Source: RUG11867 sp964472425
GTDB lineage: Bacteria > Bacillota_I > Bacilli_A > RF39 > UBA660
Direction: 5' to 3'
Assembly (NCBI GenBank): GCA_964472425.1
Contig: CAYYLF010000014.1
Location: forward strand, 1-27,524
DNA length: 27,524 nt
Part shown: positions 9,133-16,414 of the stretch, in pieces
How the letters are laid out: each line of letters starts with the position of its first letter
How positions within the stretch are numbered: position 1 is the stretch's first letter
The notes under the pieces: generated by a model
Databases searched by the model: none
Told to the model about the DNA's origin: nothing
What the model saw: the letters and a program-made list of their open reading frames with translations, nothing else
Translations under genes and position numbers: made by a program

Positions 9133-9149
9133 AAATACTCCTCATTTTC

Positions 9150-10259
9150 TTAATATTTTCTCCATACTGTTCTGTTGATGTAGCCTGTGTAACTCATTAT
9201 TATTTTTACTACTTTGATGCCGACGTGGTCTACATCGTAGTCACCGACGATTCTAGGTTTATCTTTTTGATTTGTGACTACTTCTATGGCATCGATTACG
9301 TCTTCTTTATCGACTCCGCACATTATGAGGGTTCCTTCGTCCATACCTTCAGGTCGCTCGTGAGCTTGTCTTACCGTTATAGCAGGAAATCCTAGGATAG
9401 ACGATTCTTCGGTAATCGTACCACTGTCGGAAATTACGCAGAAAGCATTTTTTTGTAGTTTGTTGTAGTCGTTAAATCCGAGCGGTTTCATGTATACGAC
9501 ATTGTCCTCGAATTTGATGTCCATGCTTTCGATTTTTTTGCGAGTTCGAGGATGTGCACTAAATATAATGGGCATTTTATATTTTTTGGCCACAGCATTG
9601 ATAGATTCGATAAGTGCTTCGAAGTTTTTAGGGTTGTCGACGTTTTCTTCTCGGTGAGTGCTCAGTACGAAGTATTTCCCTTTTTCTAATTTCAATTCTT
9701 CTAAAATGTTACTTGCATCTATCTTAGCCATGTTGTCTTGTAATACTTCTTTCATGCTCGAACCAGTTTTGATTATCGTTTCGGGTCTTATGCCTTCGGC
9801 GATGAGGTATCTTCTCGCATGTTCGGTCAAAACCATGTTGATGTCGCTCAGGTGGTCGAGAACTTTTCTGTTCAGTTCCTCTGGCACTCTTTCATCGAAA
9901 CACCTGTTACCAGCTTCCATGTGAAAGACAGGTATTTTGTTTCTCTTAGCTGAGATGACTGCTAAACATGAGTTGGTATCTCCGTAAAGAAGTACGGCGT
10001 CCGGTTTATATTTCTTAAAGAGTTCGTCCGATTTTATTATGACGTTTCCAATTGTTTCGGCGGCATTTTCTCCGGCAGCATTCATATAAACGTCAGGGGC
10101 GCGAAGTCCCAAATCTTTGAAAAATACTTCGTTTAGTTCATAATCGTAGTTTTGCCCCGTGTGTACTAAAATGTGTTCCGTATATTTGTCCAACTCTTTT
10201 ATCGTGCTCGCCAATTTAATTATTTCGGGGCGAGTTCCGACTATCGTCATTACTTTCAT
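9150..10259 (-). CDS. UDP-N-acetylglucosamine 2-epimerase family (WecB/CapG/FnlC-like)
   Basis: A 369-residue non-hydrolysing UDP-HexNAc 2-epimerase of normal length. Family signatures are GTRPEIIKLA near residues 8-17, HTGQNYDYE, LLYGDTNS, HMEAGNRCFDERVPEE, STHREENV and SDSGTITEES. It follows fnlA- and fnlB-like genes in the order found in the UDP-L-FucNAc (capE-capF-capG) pathway. The likely role is therefore the last C-2 epimerisation of a 6-deoxy-L-hexosamine nucleotide rather than simple UDP-ManNAc formation. The ATG overlaps the upstream stop as ATGA. The true substrate depends on what the preceding reductase makes. Confidence 0.9.
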   Translation of the reverse strand: MKVMTIVGTRPEIIKLASTIKELDKYTEHILVHTGQNYDYELNEVFFKDLGLRAPDVYMNAAGENAAETIGNVIIKSDELFKKYKPDAVLLYGDTNSCLAVISAKRNKIPVFHMEAGNRCFDERVPEELNRKVLDHLSDINMVLTEHARRYLIAEGIRPETIIKTGSSMKEVLQDNMAKIDASNILEELKLEKGKYFVLSTHREENVDNPKNFEALIESINAVAKKYKMPIIFSAHPRTRKKIESMDIKFEDNVVYMKPLGFNDYNKLQKNAFCVISDSGTITEESSILGFPAITVRQAHERPEGMDEGTLIMCGVDKEDVIDAIEVVTNQKDKPRIVGDYDVDHVGIKVVKIIMSYTGYINRTVWRKY

Positions 10260-11128
10260 AATTTTTTTCCTTTCAGATTGCAGTTTTCGAAGACATTGCT
10301 ATACAAATCTGGGTGAGCTAATACCCATTCTTTCATTTCTTTTACCATTTCGGCATAAGATGGTATGTCAAAGTCGTGCGAGAGTGATGTTCTAACGAGG
10401 GTCTTTTTGCTTTCGACTGTATCGTCATCTTTTATCGTTATGTCTTTTTTAAATTCTTCTTTGAATAGGCCTAACAAATCTTTTTTGCAAATGGTCTCGT
10501 TATTTACTACATGGTGGAGACCAGTGAGATTTTCCTTGATAGCAACTTCGATGGCTTTAGCCAACTGAATCGTGGTTACTCCGGTCCATATGACTTTGCT
10601 GTATCCGCCTATTTCTCCAGTTTGATTGATAAACCATTTGAACAATCCGATGGCATTCGGGTTGTTGTCTGGCCCAACTATAGAGGTCCTGAGTGTCACA
10701 CTTTTGTCGTTTACGACTTCTCCTAAAGCTTTAGATCTGCCATAAAATGATGTAGCATCTTGGAAAGCGGTTTCGTCGTAGTTACCTTTAGTTCCTTCAA
10801 AGACACAGTCCGTGCTTATATGGACGAATTTAAAGCCGTATTCGGTTTGTAGACTGTCGAGGTAGTGTGGCAAATACGAGTTAATCAATACTGCTCTTCT
10901 TTTGTGCTCTTCGGCATCTCTGTTTAGAACTCCTATACAGTTGATGACTGCATCGGGTTTTATTTCTTCTAATATGCTTTCTATGCCGGTTATGTCACGC
11001 TCGGCGTCGAAGTAGTATTCTGCATCTTCTCGGCGACTCGTCGTAAATACAGTGTATCCGTTTTCTTCGAAGTAGGTTTTTACGACGTGCCCGAGCATTC
11101 CGTTAGCTCCGATTACTAAAATCTTCAT
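10256..11128 (-). CDS. RmlD-like SDR nucleotide-sugar reductase (FnlB/CapF/WbvR-type)
   Basis: A 290-residue extended short-chain dehydrogenase/reductase. The N-terminus has the NAD(P)-binding glycine motif GANGMLG (residues 7-13), then STDCVF and the catalytic YGRSK (YxxxK). Between an fnlA-like dehydratase and a wecB-like epimerase it should reduce the 4-keto UDP-sugar. S. aureus Cap5F is about 370 residues and carries a C-terminal cupin domain that performs an epimerisation; this protein ends before such a domain. That makes it more like the WbvR/RmlD type, so UDP-L-QuiNAc or UDP-L-RhaNAc is as plausible as UDP-L-FucNAc. Start and stop overlap its neighbours by 1 and 4 bp. Confidence 0.87.
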   Translation of the reverse strand: MKILVIGANGMLGHVVKTYFEENGYTVFTTSRREDAEYYFDAERDITGIESILEEIKPDAVINCIGVLNRDAEEHKRRAVLINSYLPHYLDSLQTEYGFKFVHISTDCVFEGTKGNYDETAFQDATSFYGRSKALGEVVNDKSVTLRTSIVGPDNNPNAIGLFKWFINQTGEIGGYSKVIWTGVTTIQLAKAIEVAIKENLTGLHHVVNNETICKKDLLGLFKEEFKKDITIKDDDTVESKKTLVRTSLSHDFDIPSYAEMVKEMKEWVLAHPDLYSNVFENCNLKGKKL

Positions 11129-12138
11129 TATAGTTCTCCCAATTTTTTGAGCAGTTCGACCATTCCATCGACGTCGAGTCTTTCAGTATTGTGGGAGTTG
11201 TATTCTTTTACGTCGTTTAGCATGTCGTTTCCAGAGTCTTCGTATTTGTCGTAGTTGAGCGATCTCTCGTCGGCAGATATTCTATAGTAATTTCCCAAAT
11301 CTTCGGCATTGAGCATCTCTTCTTTTGTCACCAAAACTTCGTATAGTTTTTCGCCATGTCTCGTGCCTATGTGTTTTATATTTTCTTCTACTCCCATATA
11401 TTTGCATACAGCTTTTGCTAGAGTTCCGATAGTGGCGGCAGGAGCCTTTTGAACGAACAGGTCTCCTTGTTTGCCGTGTTCAAAAGCGTACATGACGAGG
11501 TCGACAGCGTCGTCTAATGTCATCATGAATCTCGTCATGTCGGGATTGGTTACCGTAAGTGGCTTACCTTCTTTGATTTGTTCGGCAAAAAGTGGAATGA
11601 CGCTTCCTCTCGAAGCCATGACATTTCCGTATCTGGTTCTACAGATAATCGTTTGGTCTGCATTCAGATTTCTTCCTTTGGCTACGGCAACTTTTTCCAT
11701 CAATGCTTTGGTCATACCCATGGCGTTTATCGGATAAGCAGCTTTGTCCGTACTCAAGACTATTACCTTTTTTACGCGATGGTTGATTGCGGCCTCGATT
11801 ACATTGTTGGCTCCAAGTACGTTCGTTCTAACTGCTTCTACAGGAAAGAATTCACAGCTAGGAACTTGCTTTAGAGCAGCTGCGTGGAATACATAGTCTA
11901 CTCCGTCCATGGCGTCCTCTATGCTCGTATAATCGCGGACATCTCCAATGTAGTATTTGATTTTATTAGAGTATTCTGGGTATTTAGCCTGATACTCGTG
12001 GCGCATGTCGTCTTGTTTTTTTTCGTCTCGCGAAAATATTCTAATTTCTTTTAAATCGGATTTTAAAAATTTTCTTAAAACGGCATTCCCGAATGAACCA
12101 GTTCCTCCCGTTATCAATAATATTTTGTCTTTAAACAT
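11128..12138 (-). CDS. UDP-GlcNAc 4,6-dehydratase/epimerase (CapE/FnlA/WbjB family)
   Basis: The 336-residue SDR enzyme opens with ITGGTGSFGNAV (NAD(P) binding). It shows FHAAALKQVP, STDKAAYPINAMGMTK and RTRYGNVMASRGSVIPLF. In the FlaA1 family the active-site YxxxK tyrosine is replaced by methionine in CapE-type members, and MGMTK matches that variant. It starts synthesis of an L-configured 6-deoxy-hexosamine from UDP-GlcNAc by 4,6-dehydration and epimerisation. It is the first gene of a seven-gene operon with its own promoter at 12161-12189. The ATG follows AAGGATG with adequate spacing. Its stop TAA overlaps the next ATG (TAATG). Confidence 0.92.
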   Translation of the reverse strand: MFKDKILLITGGTGSFGNAVLRKFLKSDLKEIRIFSRDEKKQDDMRHEYQAKYPEYSNKIKYYIGDVRDYTSIEDAMDGVDYVFHAAALKQVPSCEFFPVEAVRTNVLGANNVIEAAINHRVKKVIVLSTDKAAYPINAMGMTKALMEKVAVAKGRNLNADQTIICRTRYGNVMASRGSVIPLFAEQIKEGKPLTVTNPDMTRFMMTLDDAVDLVMYAFEHGKQGDLFVQKAPAATIGTLAKAVCKYMGVEENIKHIGTRHGEKLYEVLVTKEEMLNAEDLGNYYRISADERSLNYDKYEDSGNDMLNDVKEYNSHNTERLDVDGMVELLKKLGEL

Positions 12139-12160
12139 AATTACACATCCTTACAAGACA

Positions 12161-12189
12161 ATTGTATCAAAATGCAGAAATAAAGTCCA
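12161..12189 (-). promoter_or_regulatory. SigA-type promoter of the sugar-nucleotide/glycosyltransferase operon
   Basis: On the minus strand, TGGACT (12184-12189), 17 nt, TACAAT (12161-12166). It follows directly after the terminator at 12209-12237 and lies 23 bp before the fnlA-like start. It is nearly identical in plan to the promoter at 2741-2769. Confidence 0.7.
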
Positions 12190-12208
12190 TAATTTGGGGA
12201 GAATATTA

Positions 12209-12237
12209 TAAAAAAAGAACTAATTTTTGTTTAGTTC
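12209..12237 (-). terminator. Strong intrinsic terminator after the DUF3990 gene
   Basis: A perfect 7-bp stem, GAACTAA with TTAGTTC (12231-12237 and 12217-12223), closes a 7-nt loop and runs into eight T residues on the minus strand. The DUF3990 stop codon lies inside the hairpin. It separates the exporter-DUF3791-DUF3990 transcript from the next operon. Confidence 0.85.
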
Positions 12238-12936
12238 TTCTTTTAAAAGTTCATATAGGTAACTGGCACTTTCTTTGTAGAAAAGAGTGCTCGTGTCTTC
12301 TATTTTTTGGGATATTTCAGTATGATAGTATAAATCCATGGTTTTTTCGACAGAAAGTTTTTTTTCTTCGACTAGATTATAAATCATTTTCGTTTCGAGT
12401 TCCGAAATTAGTAAGTCCTGTTCAGGTGTTTTCGAATAAACTCGAGAATCGATTTTTCGAAGATGTTTTAGAGATTTTTCCGTATGGAACGAGTATTGAT
12501 TATTGAATTCTCTATATCGAAGTCTTTCAATTAAAGCTTCTTCATTTATGTATTTATCCAAGTACAGATTAATCGATTTTAAAACGTTATCATCGGCGAT
12601 AGGTCCATTTACGATATCGTATTTGTTGTCATGATTGGACAGCGGTTCAGCAAAATCGATAAATTTGTCATTGCGGTTGTTGACGACAAATAGAGCCCAT
12701 TCGGCGTCCAATTCTTTGAATACTTTGACATTTAATTCTTGCGTTTGGGTCTCATCAAATTCATATGAAGTAACCGTCGGAGTTCCACCGTATCTTTTAG
12801 TTACGGCAATGGCACGTTCGATGGCTTGGTCTAAGATAGTCGTTAAATAGAAACCCGTTCCGAAGTCTTTATACTTCTTCGATTTTGCGAGGTCTATGTG
12901 GTCGATGGGTTGGTTAGAACCATGAAAAAGTATCAC
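12220..12936 (-). CDS. DUF3990-family protein, possible ADP-ribosyltransferase-like toxin
   Basis: A 238-residue protein. Its N-terminus MILFHGSN followed by GTGFYLTT (near residues 26-33) and the AIERA stretch is characteristic of DUF3990, a family placed near ADP-ribosyltransferase folds. The H-G and G-FY-T motifs recall NAD-binding elements of that superfamily. The second half (about 150-238) is helical, charged and unrecognised. Translation starts at GTG 12936, overlapping the DUF3791 stop as GTGA, with GGAGG 9 nt upstream. The small DUF3791 partner is encoded just before it, a pairing that recurs in Firmicutes and suggests a toxin-antitoxin or partner pair. Enzymatic activity is unproven and no essential residue set can be confirmed by eye. 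Confidence 0.72.
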   Translation of the reverse strand: MILFHGSNQPIDHIDLAKSKKYKDFGTGFYLTTILDQAIERAIAVTKRYGGTPTVTSYEFDETQTQELNVKVFKELDAEWALFVVNNRNDKFIDFAEPLSNHDNKYDIVNGPIADDNVLKSINLYLDKYINEEALIERLRYREFNNQYSFHTEKSLKHLRKIDSRVYSKTPEQDLLISELETKMIYNLVEEKKLSVEKTMDLYYHTEISQKIEDTSTLFYKESASYLYELLKEELNKN

Positions 12937-13178
12937 AAAATATCACCTCCATTATGGAGACATATCTGGGTTACGTCCTCTAGGATGTTTTGAAGAGAGG
13001 TTATGTGTTCACCTTCGTAGGTGGTTTCGAGAAAATTAATCGCTTTATGCTTTGATAAGTAATCGAAGGCGTCTTTGATTGTCTTGTTTTTTGCCTTGGC
13101 GAACTCGCGAACTATAAATACCATGTAGTCGACGATTTCTTTTCTTTTTTGACAAATGCTTAGTTCTTCGTTTTTCAT
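12933..13178 (-). CDS. Small DUF3791-family protein, partner of DUF3990
   Basis: The real start is taken as ATG 13178, with GGAGG 7 nt upstream, giving 81 residues. The longer upstream extension of the frame reads back into the ABC ATPase gene and has no ribosome site. The protein is helical, with YMVFIVREFAKAKNKT, DAFDYLSKHKAINFL and CLHNGGDIL, the layout of DUF3791 proteins. It lies 23 bp after the Wzt-like stop and overlaps the DUF3990 start by 4 bp, so all are probably one transcript from the exporter promoter. If the pair is a toxin-antitoxin system, this is the expected antitoxin or regulator. Confidence 0.75.
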   Translation of the reverse strand: MKNEELSICQKRKEIVDYMVFIVREFAKAKNKTIKDAFDYLSKHKAINFLETTYEGEHITSLQNILEDVTQICLHNGGDIL

Positions 13179-13201
13179 GACTTTACCTCCTTCGTTTGTA
13201 A

Positions 13202-13939
13202 TTATTCTCCCATCAGATTTTTGTAATAAGCGTCGCACACTTCTTTCGATTTGCCCGCCATGACCATTTGACCGTGGTCGAGCCATATTACTTTGTTGCA
13301 AAGTTCTCTTATAGAATCGAGCGAGTGTGAGACGTATAAAACGGTCGTCCCACCCTTTATCATCGACATCATTTTGTTTTTACTTTTCTCTTGGAACTTA
13401 ATATCTCCGACCGAAAGGATTTCGTCTACTATCAATATTTCAGGGTCGACGATGGTCGAGATGGAGAATGCTAGTTTGGCGACCATTCCGGATGAGAAGT
13501 TTTTGACGGGAACATCGAGAAAATCTTGAAGCTCGGAGAATTCGACTATCTCGTCGAATTTAGAGTCCAGAAAAGCTTTCGAGTAGCCGAGGATGGCACC
13601 GTTTAAGTAGATGTTTTCGCGAGCAGTTAAGTCGCCGTCAAAGCCGGCTCCGAGTTCTATCATAGGTGAGATGACTCCCCCGACTTCGACTTTCCCTTTC
13701 GTCGGCTTCATGACTCCACTTACTACTTTGAGAAGGGTCGATTTTCCGGCCCCATTGCTGCCGACTATGCCTATTACATCGCCGGCTTTGACTTCGAATG
13801 ATACGTCTTTTAGAGCCCAAAATTCGGTCTTCTTGATTCTCTTTTTTTTGTCGAATAGTCTTATAAACATCATCTTGAGCGAGTTGTCTTTTTCGACTCC
13901 CAAATTGAATTTCATCGATACATTATCAACTTTTATCAT
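13202..13939 (-). CDS. Polysaccharide ABC exporter ATPase (Wzt/TagH type, short form)
   Basis: A 245-residue ATPase energising polysaccharide or teichoic-acid-type export. Visible are Walker A GSNGAGKST, the SSGMVAKL signature variant typical of Wzt/TagH proteins in place of LSGGQ, Walker B ILIVDE and the H-loop VSHS. The protein stops soon after the nucleotide-binding domain and lacks the C-terminal carbohydrate-binding domain that some Wzt proteins use to recognise a chain cap. ATG 13939 is preferred over 13960 because AAGGAGG lies 8 nt before it. It is 13 bp past the permease stop. The pairing with the permease makes the role clear; the glycan exported is unknown. Confidence 0.92.
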   Translation of the reverse strand: MIKVDNVSMKFNLGVEKDNSLKMMFIRLFDKKKRIKKTEFWALKDVSFEVKAGDVIGIVGSNGAGKSTLLKVVSGVMKPTKGKVEVGGVISPMIELGAGFDGDLTARENIYLNGAILGYSKAFLDSKFDEIVEFSELQDFLDVPVKNFSSGMVAKLAFSISTIVDPEILIVDEILSVGDIKFQEKSKNKMMSMIKGGTTVLYVSHSLDSIRELCNKVIWLDHGQMVMAGKSKEVCDAYYKNLMGE

Positions 13940-13952
13940 AGGACTTGCCTCC

Positions 13953-14768
13953 TTATACATAGTAAATGAATTTGTCTTGGTTTTTTTTGAATACGAATAA
14001 TCCGATTATCAGAACTAGCACTCCGTATAGAACACATCCTAATATGTTCGTCCACGAAGGCATCTGCGAAAATAATAAGATGTCTCTAGTCGCATTTATA
14101 TATTGATATAGCGGATTCAAAACAAATATGCTTCTCAACCATTCCGGCAAGATGGTTATCGAATAAAATAATGGGGTGAAGTAATTTAGAATGGTGATGC
14201 ATATACCCCAGATGTATATCGTGTCGCGAAGGTAAACGGCAAGTGTCGCAAGGATGTAACTTACCCCCGTGACGAACATGAACATGAATCCGTATATGAA
14301 TGGCAACAATAGGTAGTAAATATTTATGTAGCATTTTGTACCCTCGGCTGGATTTCCGGAAATGAGGAGTATCAACAACAGTGGTATCAAGGAAAATACG
14401 AAGTTGATGCCGACAAAAAGGCACTTGGAAATCGGGAATAAGTACTTAGGTATGTACACTTTATTTATTAGAGTCGAGTTGCCTACTATCGAAAGCATAG
14501 CCGTGTTCGTCGCCTCAGAAAAGAAGTTGAAGATTACGAGACCACTCATCAAGTAGACGAGATAGTTGACTCCCTCCATGTTGAATTTGAACATGTTGGA
14601 GAAGACGATGGCCATTACGGACATCATCAAAAGTGGATAAAGCACACTCCAGAGGACTCCAAGCACGCTCCGTTTATATTTGACTTTGAAATCGCGGGCA
14701 ACTAGTTGTTGTACGAGGAATGTATATTTTTTGACGTTACTGTAAATGTTTTTGAAAAATGTAATCAT
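13953..14768 (-). CDS. Polysaccharide ABC exporter permease (Wzm/TagG type)
   Basis: A 271-residue ABC-2 membrane protein with six predicted membrane spans. It shows the hallmark N-terminal RDFKVKYKRSVLGVLWS before the first span and LYQYINATRDILL near the C-terminus. With the ATPase downstream it moves lipid-linked polymer across the cytoplasmic membrane. The ATG has AAGGAG 8 nt upstream and is driven by a near-consensus promoter at 14807-14835, back to back with the promoter of the rightward membrane-protein gene. Length and motifs are normal for the family. Confidence 0.93.
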   Translation of the reverse strand: MITFFKNIYSNVKKYTFLVQQLVARDFKVKYKRSVLGVLWSVLYPLLMMSVMAIVFSNMFKFNMEGVNYLVYLMSGLVIFNFFSEATNTAMLSIVGNSTLINKVYIPKYLFPISKCLFVGINFVFSLIPLLLILLISGNPAEGTKCYINIYYLLLPFIYGFMFMFVTGVSYILATLAVYLRDTIYIWGICITILNYFTPLFYSITILPEWLRSIFVLNPLYQYINATRDILLFSQMPSWTNILGCVLYGVLVLIIGLFVFKKNQDKFIYYV

Positions 14769-14806
14769 CCAAATGGCTCCTTTGCTAATTTATTAATCCT
14801 GTTACA

Positions 14807-14835
14807 ATATTATCATAGCTCAGGTTTTATTTCAA
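14807..14835 (-). promoter_or_regulatory. Near-consensus SigA promoter of the ABC exporter operon
   Basis: Minus strand: TTGAAA (14830-14835), 17 nt, TAATAT (14807-14812). The leader to the start codon at 14768 is about 30 nt. The -35 is only 22 bp from the divergent -35, so a regulator bound between could affect both. Confidence 0.85.
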
Positions 14836-14857
14836 GCGATGTGGGCATTTTAGATAG

Positions 14858-14886
14858 TTGAAATAGGACGAAAGTTTGTGTATAAT
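14858..14886 (+). promoter_or_regulatory. Near-consensus SigA promoter, rightward
   Basis: TTGAAA (14858-14863), 17 nt, TATAAT (14881-14886). The expected start site near 14893 lies after the in-frame GTG at 14878. That GTG therefore cannot be the translation start, and ATG 14920 is used instead. Confidence 0.88.
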
Positions 14887-14919
14887 AAACGGTATGAAAT
14901 GATAAAAGAGGTTATTTTG

Positions 14920-16212
14920 ATGAAGTGTAGTAAAACCAGGGTTTTTAATATAGTATTGGCAATTCTTCCTATCGTCGATTTGCTTACGAGTCTTACGACG
15001 CGGTTTACGACGTGGAGCATATCGATAGGTATCATCGTAAAAACGATAATGCTCGTCTATTTTGTTTTTTATATTATGTTCGTTTCGAAGTCGAAGTATA
15101 AAAAAATGGCGAGAATAAATCTAATCGTCATGGTCGCGTTTGCAGTCTGTTATTTCGCCTTTAAACCAGGATTATTTGCTACACATTTTTTGATATCGGA
15201 ATTTTCTTATATGATGAAAGTGTCGTTTTTGCCGATTTTATTTTGGGGGTTATTGTGCTTTTTTGACGATTCTGGATTCGAGAAGGAGAAGTTCGATAAG
15301 ATTTTTTTGGCTCAAATACTCACCTATTCTCTTTTGTTCGCTTTGCCTCTTTTGACCAAGACATCGTTCAATACGTATGTCGATGGGAGTGAAGGTTTTA
15401 TCGGATGGTTTTATGCCGGGAATGAAGTGTCGGCCATATGTGTCTTGTTGTTGCCTTTTCTCTACGTGTTTTTGGAAAAAAAGAAAGTCTTTTTCGTCTT
15501 GGCGATTACGATTACTCTCTTCTTGTTTTCTACCATCGGCACTAAAGTTATTCTGTTCGGATCTTTGCTTGTCACCATAATAGTCTTGTTGGAAACTTTA
15601 ATCGAAAAAAAGTACAAAGCTAATGTGTTCGCAATTTTGGGGGTAATAGTCTGCCTAGTGATGCTCAAGAACAGTACTTCTTTTCGCAATATGAACAAGA
15701 TTATAGAACCTACGGAGCCGACACCTCCGGTCGTGGACATTGTAGAAGAGCCTCCGGTCGTAAAGGAGAAGTCTTGGTTAGTAAAGTTGTTGAGTGGACG
15801 GGATGTCTATATCGTTTCTACTAACGAGATTTATAAGGAAAATTTGGGCATGGATACAGTTCTCTTTGGTCTAGGGTTTAGCAATACCTCTAGTATAAAT
15901 GACGGGGCAATAGAAAAGTTAATCGAGATAGATATTTTGGATTTGTTCTATCATACGGGTGTCATAGGTCTTTCAATCAACATTTTCCCATTCTTTTATT
16001 GTCTATTCGAGTTTTTTAAGATTTGGGCTAAGAAAGGAATAGAATTCCGTGGTGGGGTTTTATATTACGGACTAATGATTTTGCTCGGTTGTGGAATTTC
16101 TTGCATAAGTGGACACGTTTTAATCAATCCGGCTGTAGCTATCTACTTAGTTATGTATTTAATCTATTTCTTGAATTCTATAGGATTTTTTCTTTTAGAC
16201 ACTCAGAAATAG
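14920..16212 (+). CDS. Wzy/O-antigen-ligase-like membrane protein (stand-alone)
   Basis: Starting at ATG 14920 (GAGG 8 nt upstream) the product has 430 residues and about ten hydrophobic spans. It also has an extracytoplasmic-type loop rich in Pro/Glu/Val (a PTPPVVDIVEEPPVV stretch) before SGRDVY. It is a clear paralogue of the N-terminal 440 residues of the fusion at 242-2719: matching motifs are GWFYAGNE, LFGLGFSNT and SGHVLINPAV. The superfamily polymerises lipid-linked repeat units or ligates finished chains to an acceptor. It is the only polysaccharide gene on the plus strand, diverging from the ABC exporter. Having both an ABC exporter and two such proteins suggests that at least one is a ligase rather than a Wzy polymerase, but this is inference. 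Confidence 0.87.
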   Translation: MKCSKTRVFNIVLAILPIVDLLTSLTTRFTTWSISIGIIVKTIMLVYFVFYIMFVSKSKYKKMARINLIVMVAFAVCYFAFKPGLFATHFLISEFSYMMKVSFLPILFWGLLCFFDDSGFEKEKFDKIFLAQILTYSLLFALPLLTKTSFNTYVDGSEGFIGWFYAGNEVSAICVLLLPFLYVFLEKKKVFFVLAITITLFLFSTIGTKVILFGSLLVTIIVLLETLIEKKYKANVFAILGVIVCLVMLKNSTSFRNMNKIIEPTEPTPPVVDIVEEPPVVKEKSWLVKLLSGRDVYIVSTNEIYKENLGMDTVLFGLGFSNTSSINDGAIEKLIEIDILDLFYHTGVIGLSINIFPFFYCLFEFFKIWAKKGIEFRGGVLYYGLMILLGCGISCISGHVLINPAVAIYLVMYLIYFLNSIGFFLLDTQK

Positions 16213-16238
16213 TTTTGTTTTTACAGTTATTATTTTAT

Positions 16239-16280
16239 GCAAAAATCAATATTTTCAAAATATGAATTTTGCTTTTTTTT
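16239..16280 (+). terminator. Intrinsic terminator of the rightward membrane-protein gene
   Basis: A stem of about 15 bp (16239-16272, with one mismatch and one bulge) begins GCAAAA and ends TTTTGC. It is followed by eight T residues at 16273-16280. It lies 27 bp past the stop at 16212. Confidence 0.8.
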
Positions 16281-16322
16281 AATTGTTCTATGTTACGTCA
16301 ATTTTTATTTTTTATGGTTGAT

Positions 16323-16375
16323 ACACCAAAACAAGATTTTTGAAGTACTGATATTACACCAAAACAAGATTTTTG
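16323..16375. repeat. Two identical 20-bp direct repeats, period 33 bp
   Basis: ACACCAAAACAAGATTTTTG occurs at 16323-16342 and again, without mismatch, at 16356-16375. It lies in the 202-bp convergent spacer between two genes. The layout is like iterated protein-binding sites or the end of a decayed mobile element. No gene is attached to it. Confidence 0.8.
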
Positions 16376-16414
16376 CTTCGAGTTACATTAAAAACTTGCA
16401 GTGTATAGGAGCGT

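Noticed and set aside
12220..12936. A polysaccharide-modifying enzyme role for the DUF3990 gene because of its location
   Set aside because: The motifs are of an ADP-ribosyltransferase-like family, and the partner DUF3791 argues for a separate module.
13179..13301. 41-residue N-terminal extension of the DUF3791 protein
   Set aside because: It overlaps the ABC ATPase gene and has no ribosome site, while GGAGG sits 7 nt before ATG 13178.
14878..14919. GTG start extending the rightward membrane protein by 14 residues
   Set aside because: The codon lies between the -35 and -10 elements of the promoter, ahead of the transcription start. ATG 14920 has a good ribosome site.
16323..16375. CRISPR array
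   Set aside because: Only two repeat copies with a 13-bp gap. Spacer length and repeat number do not fit.
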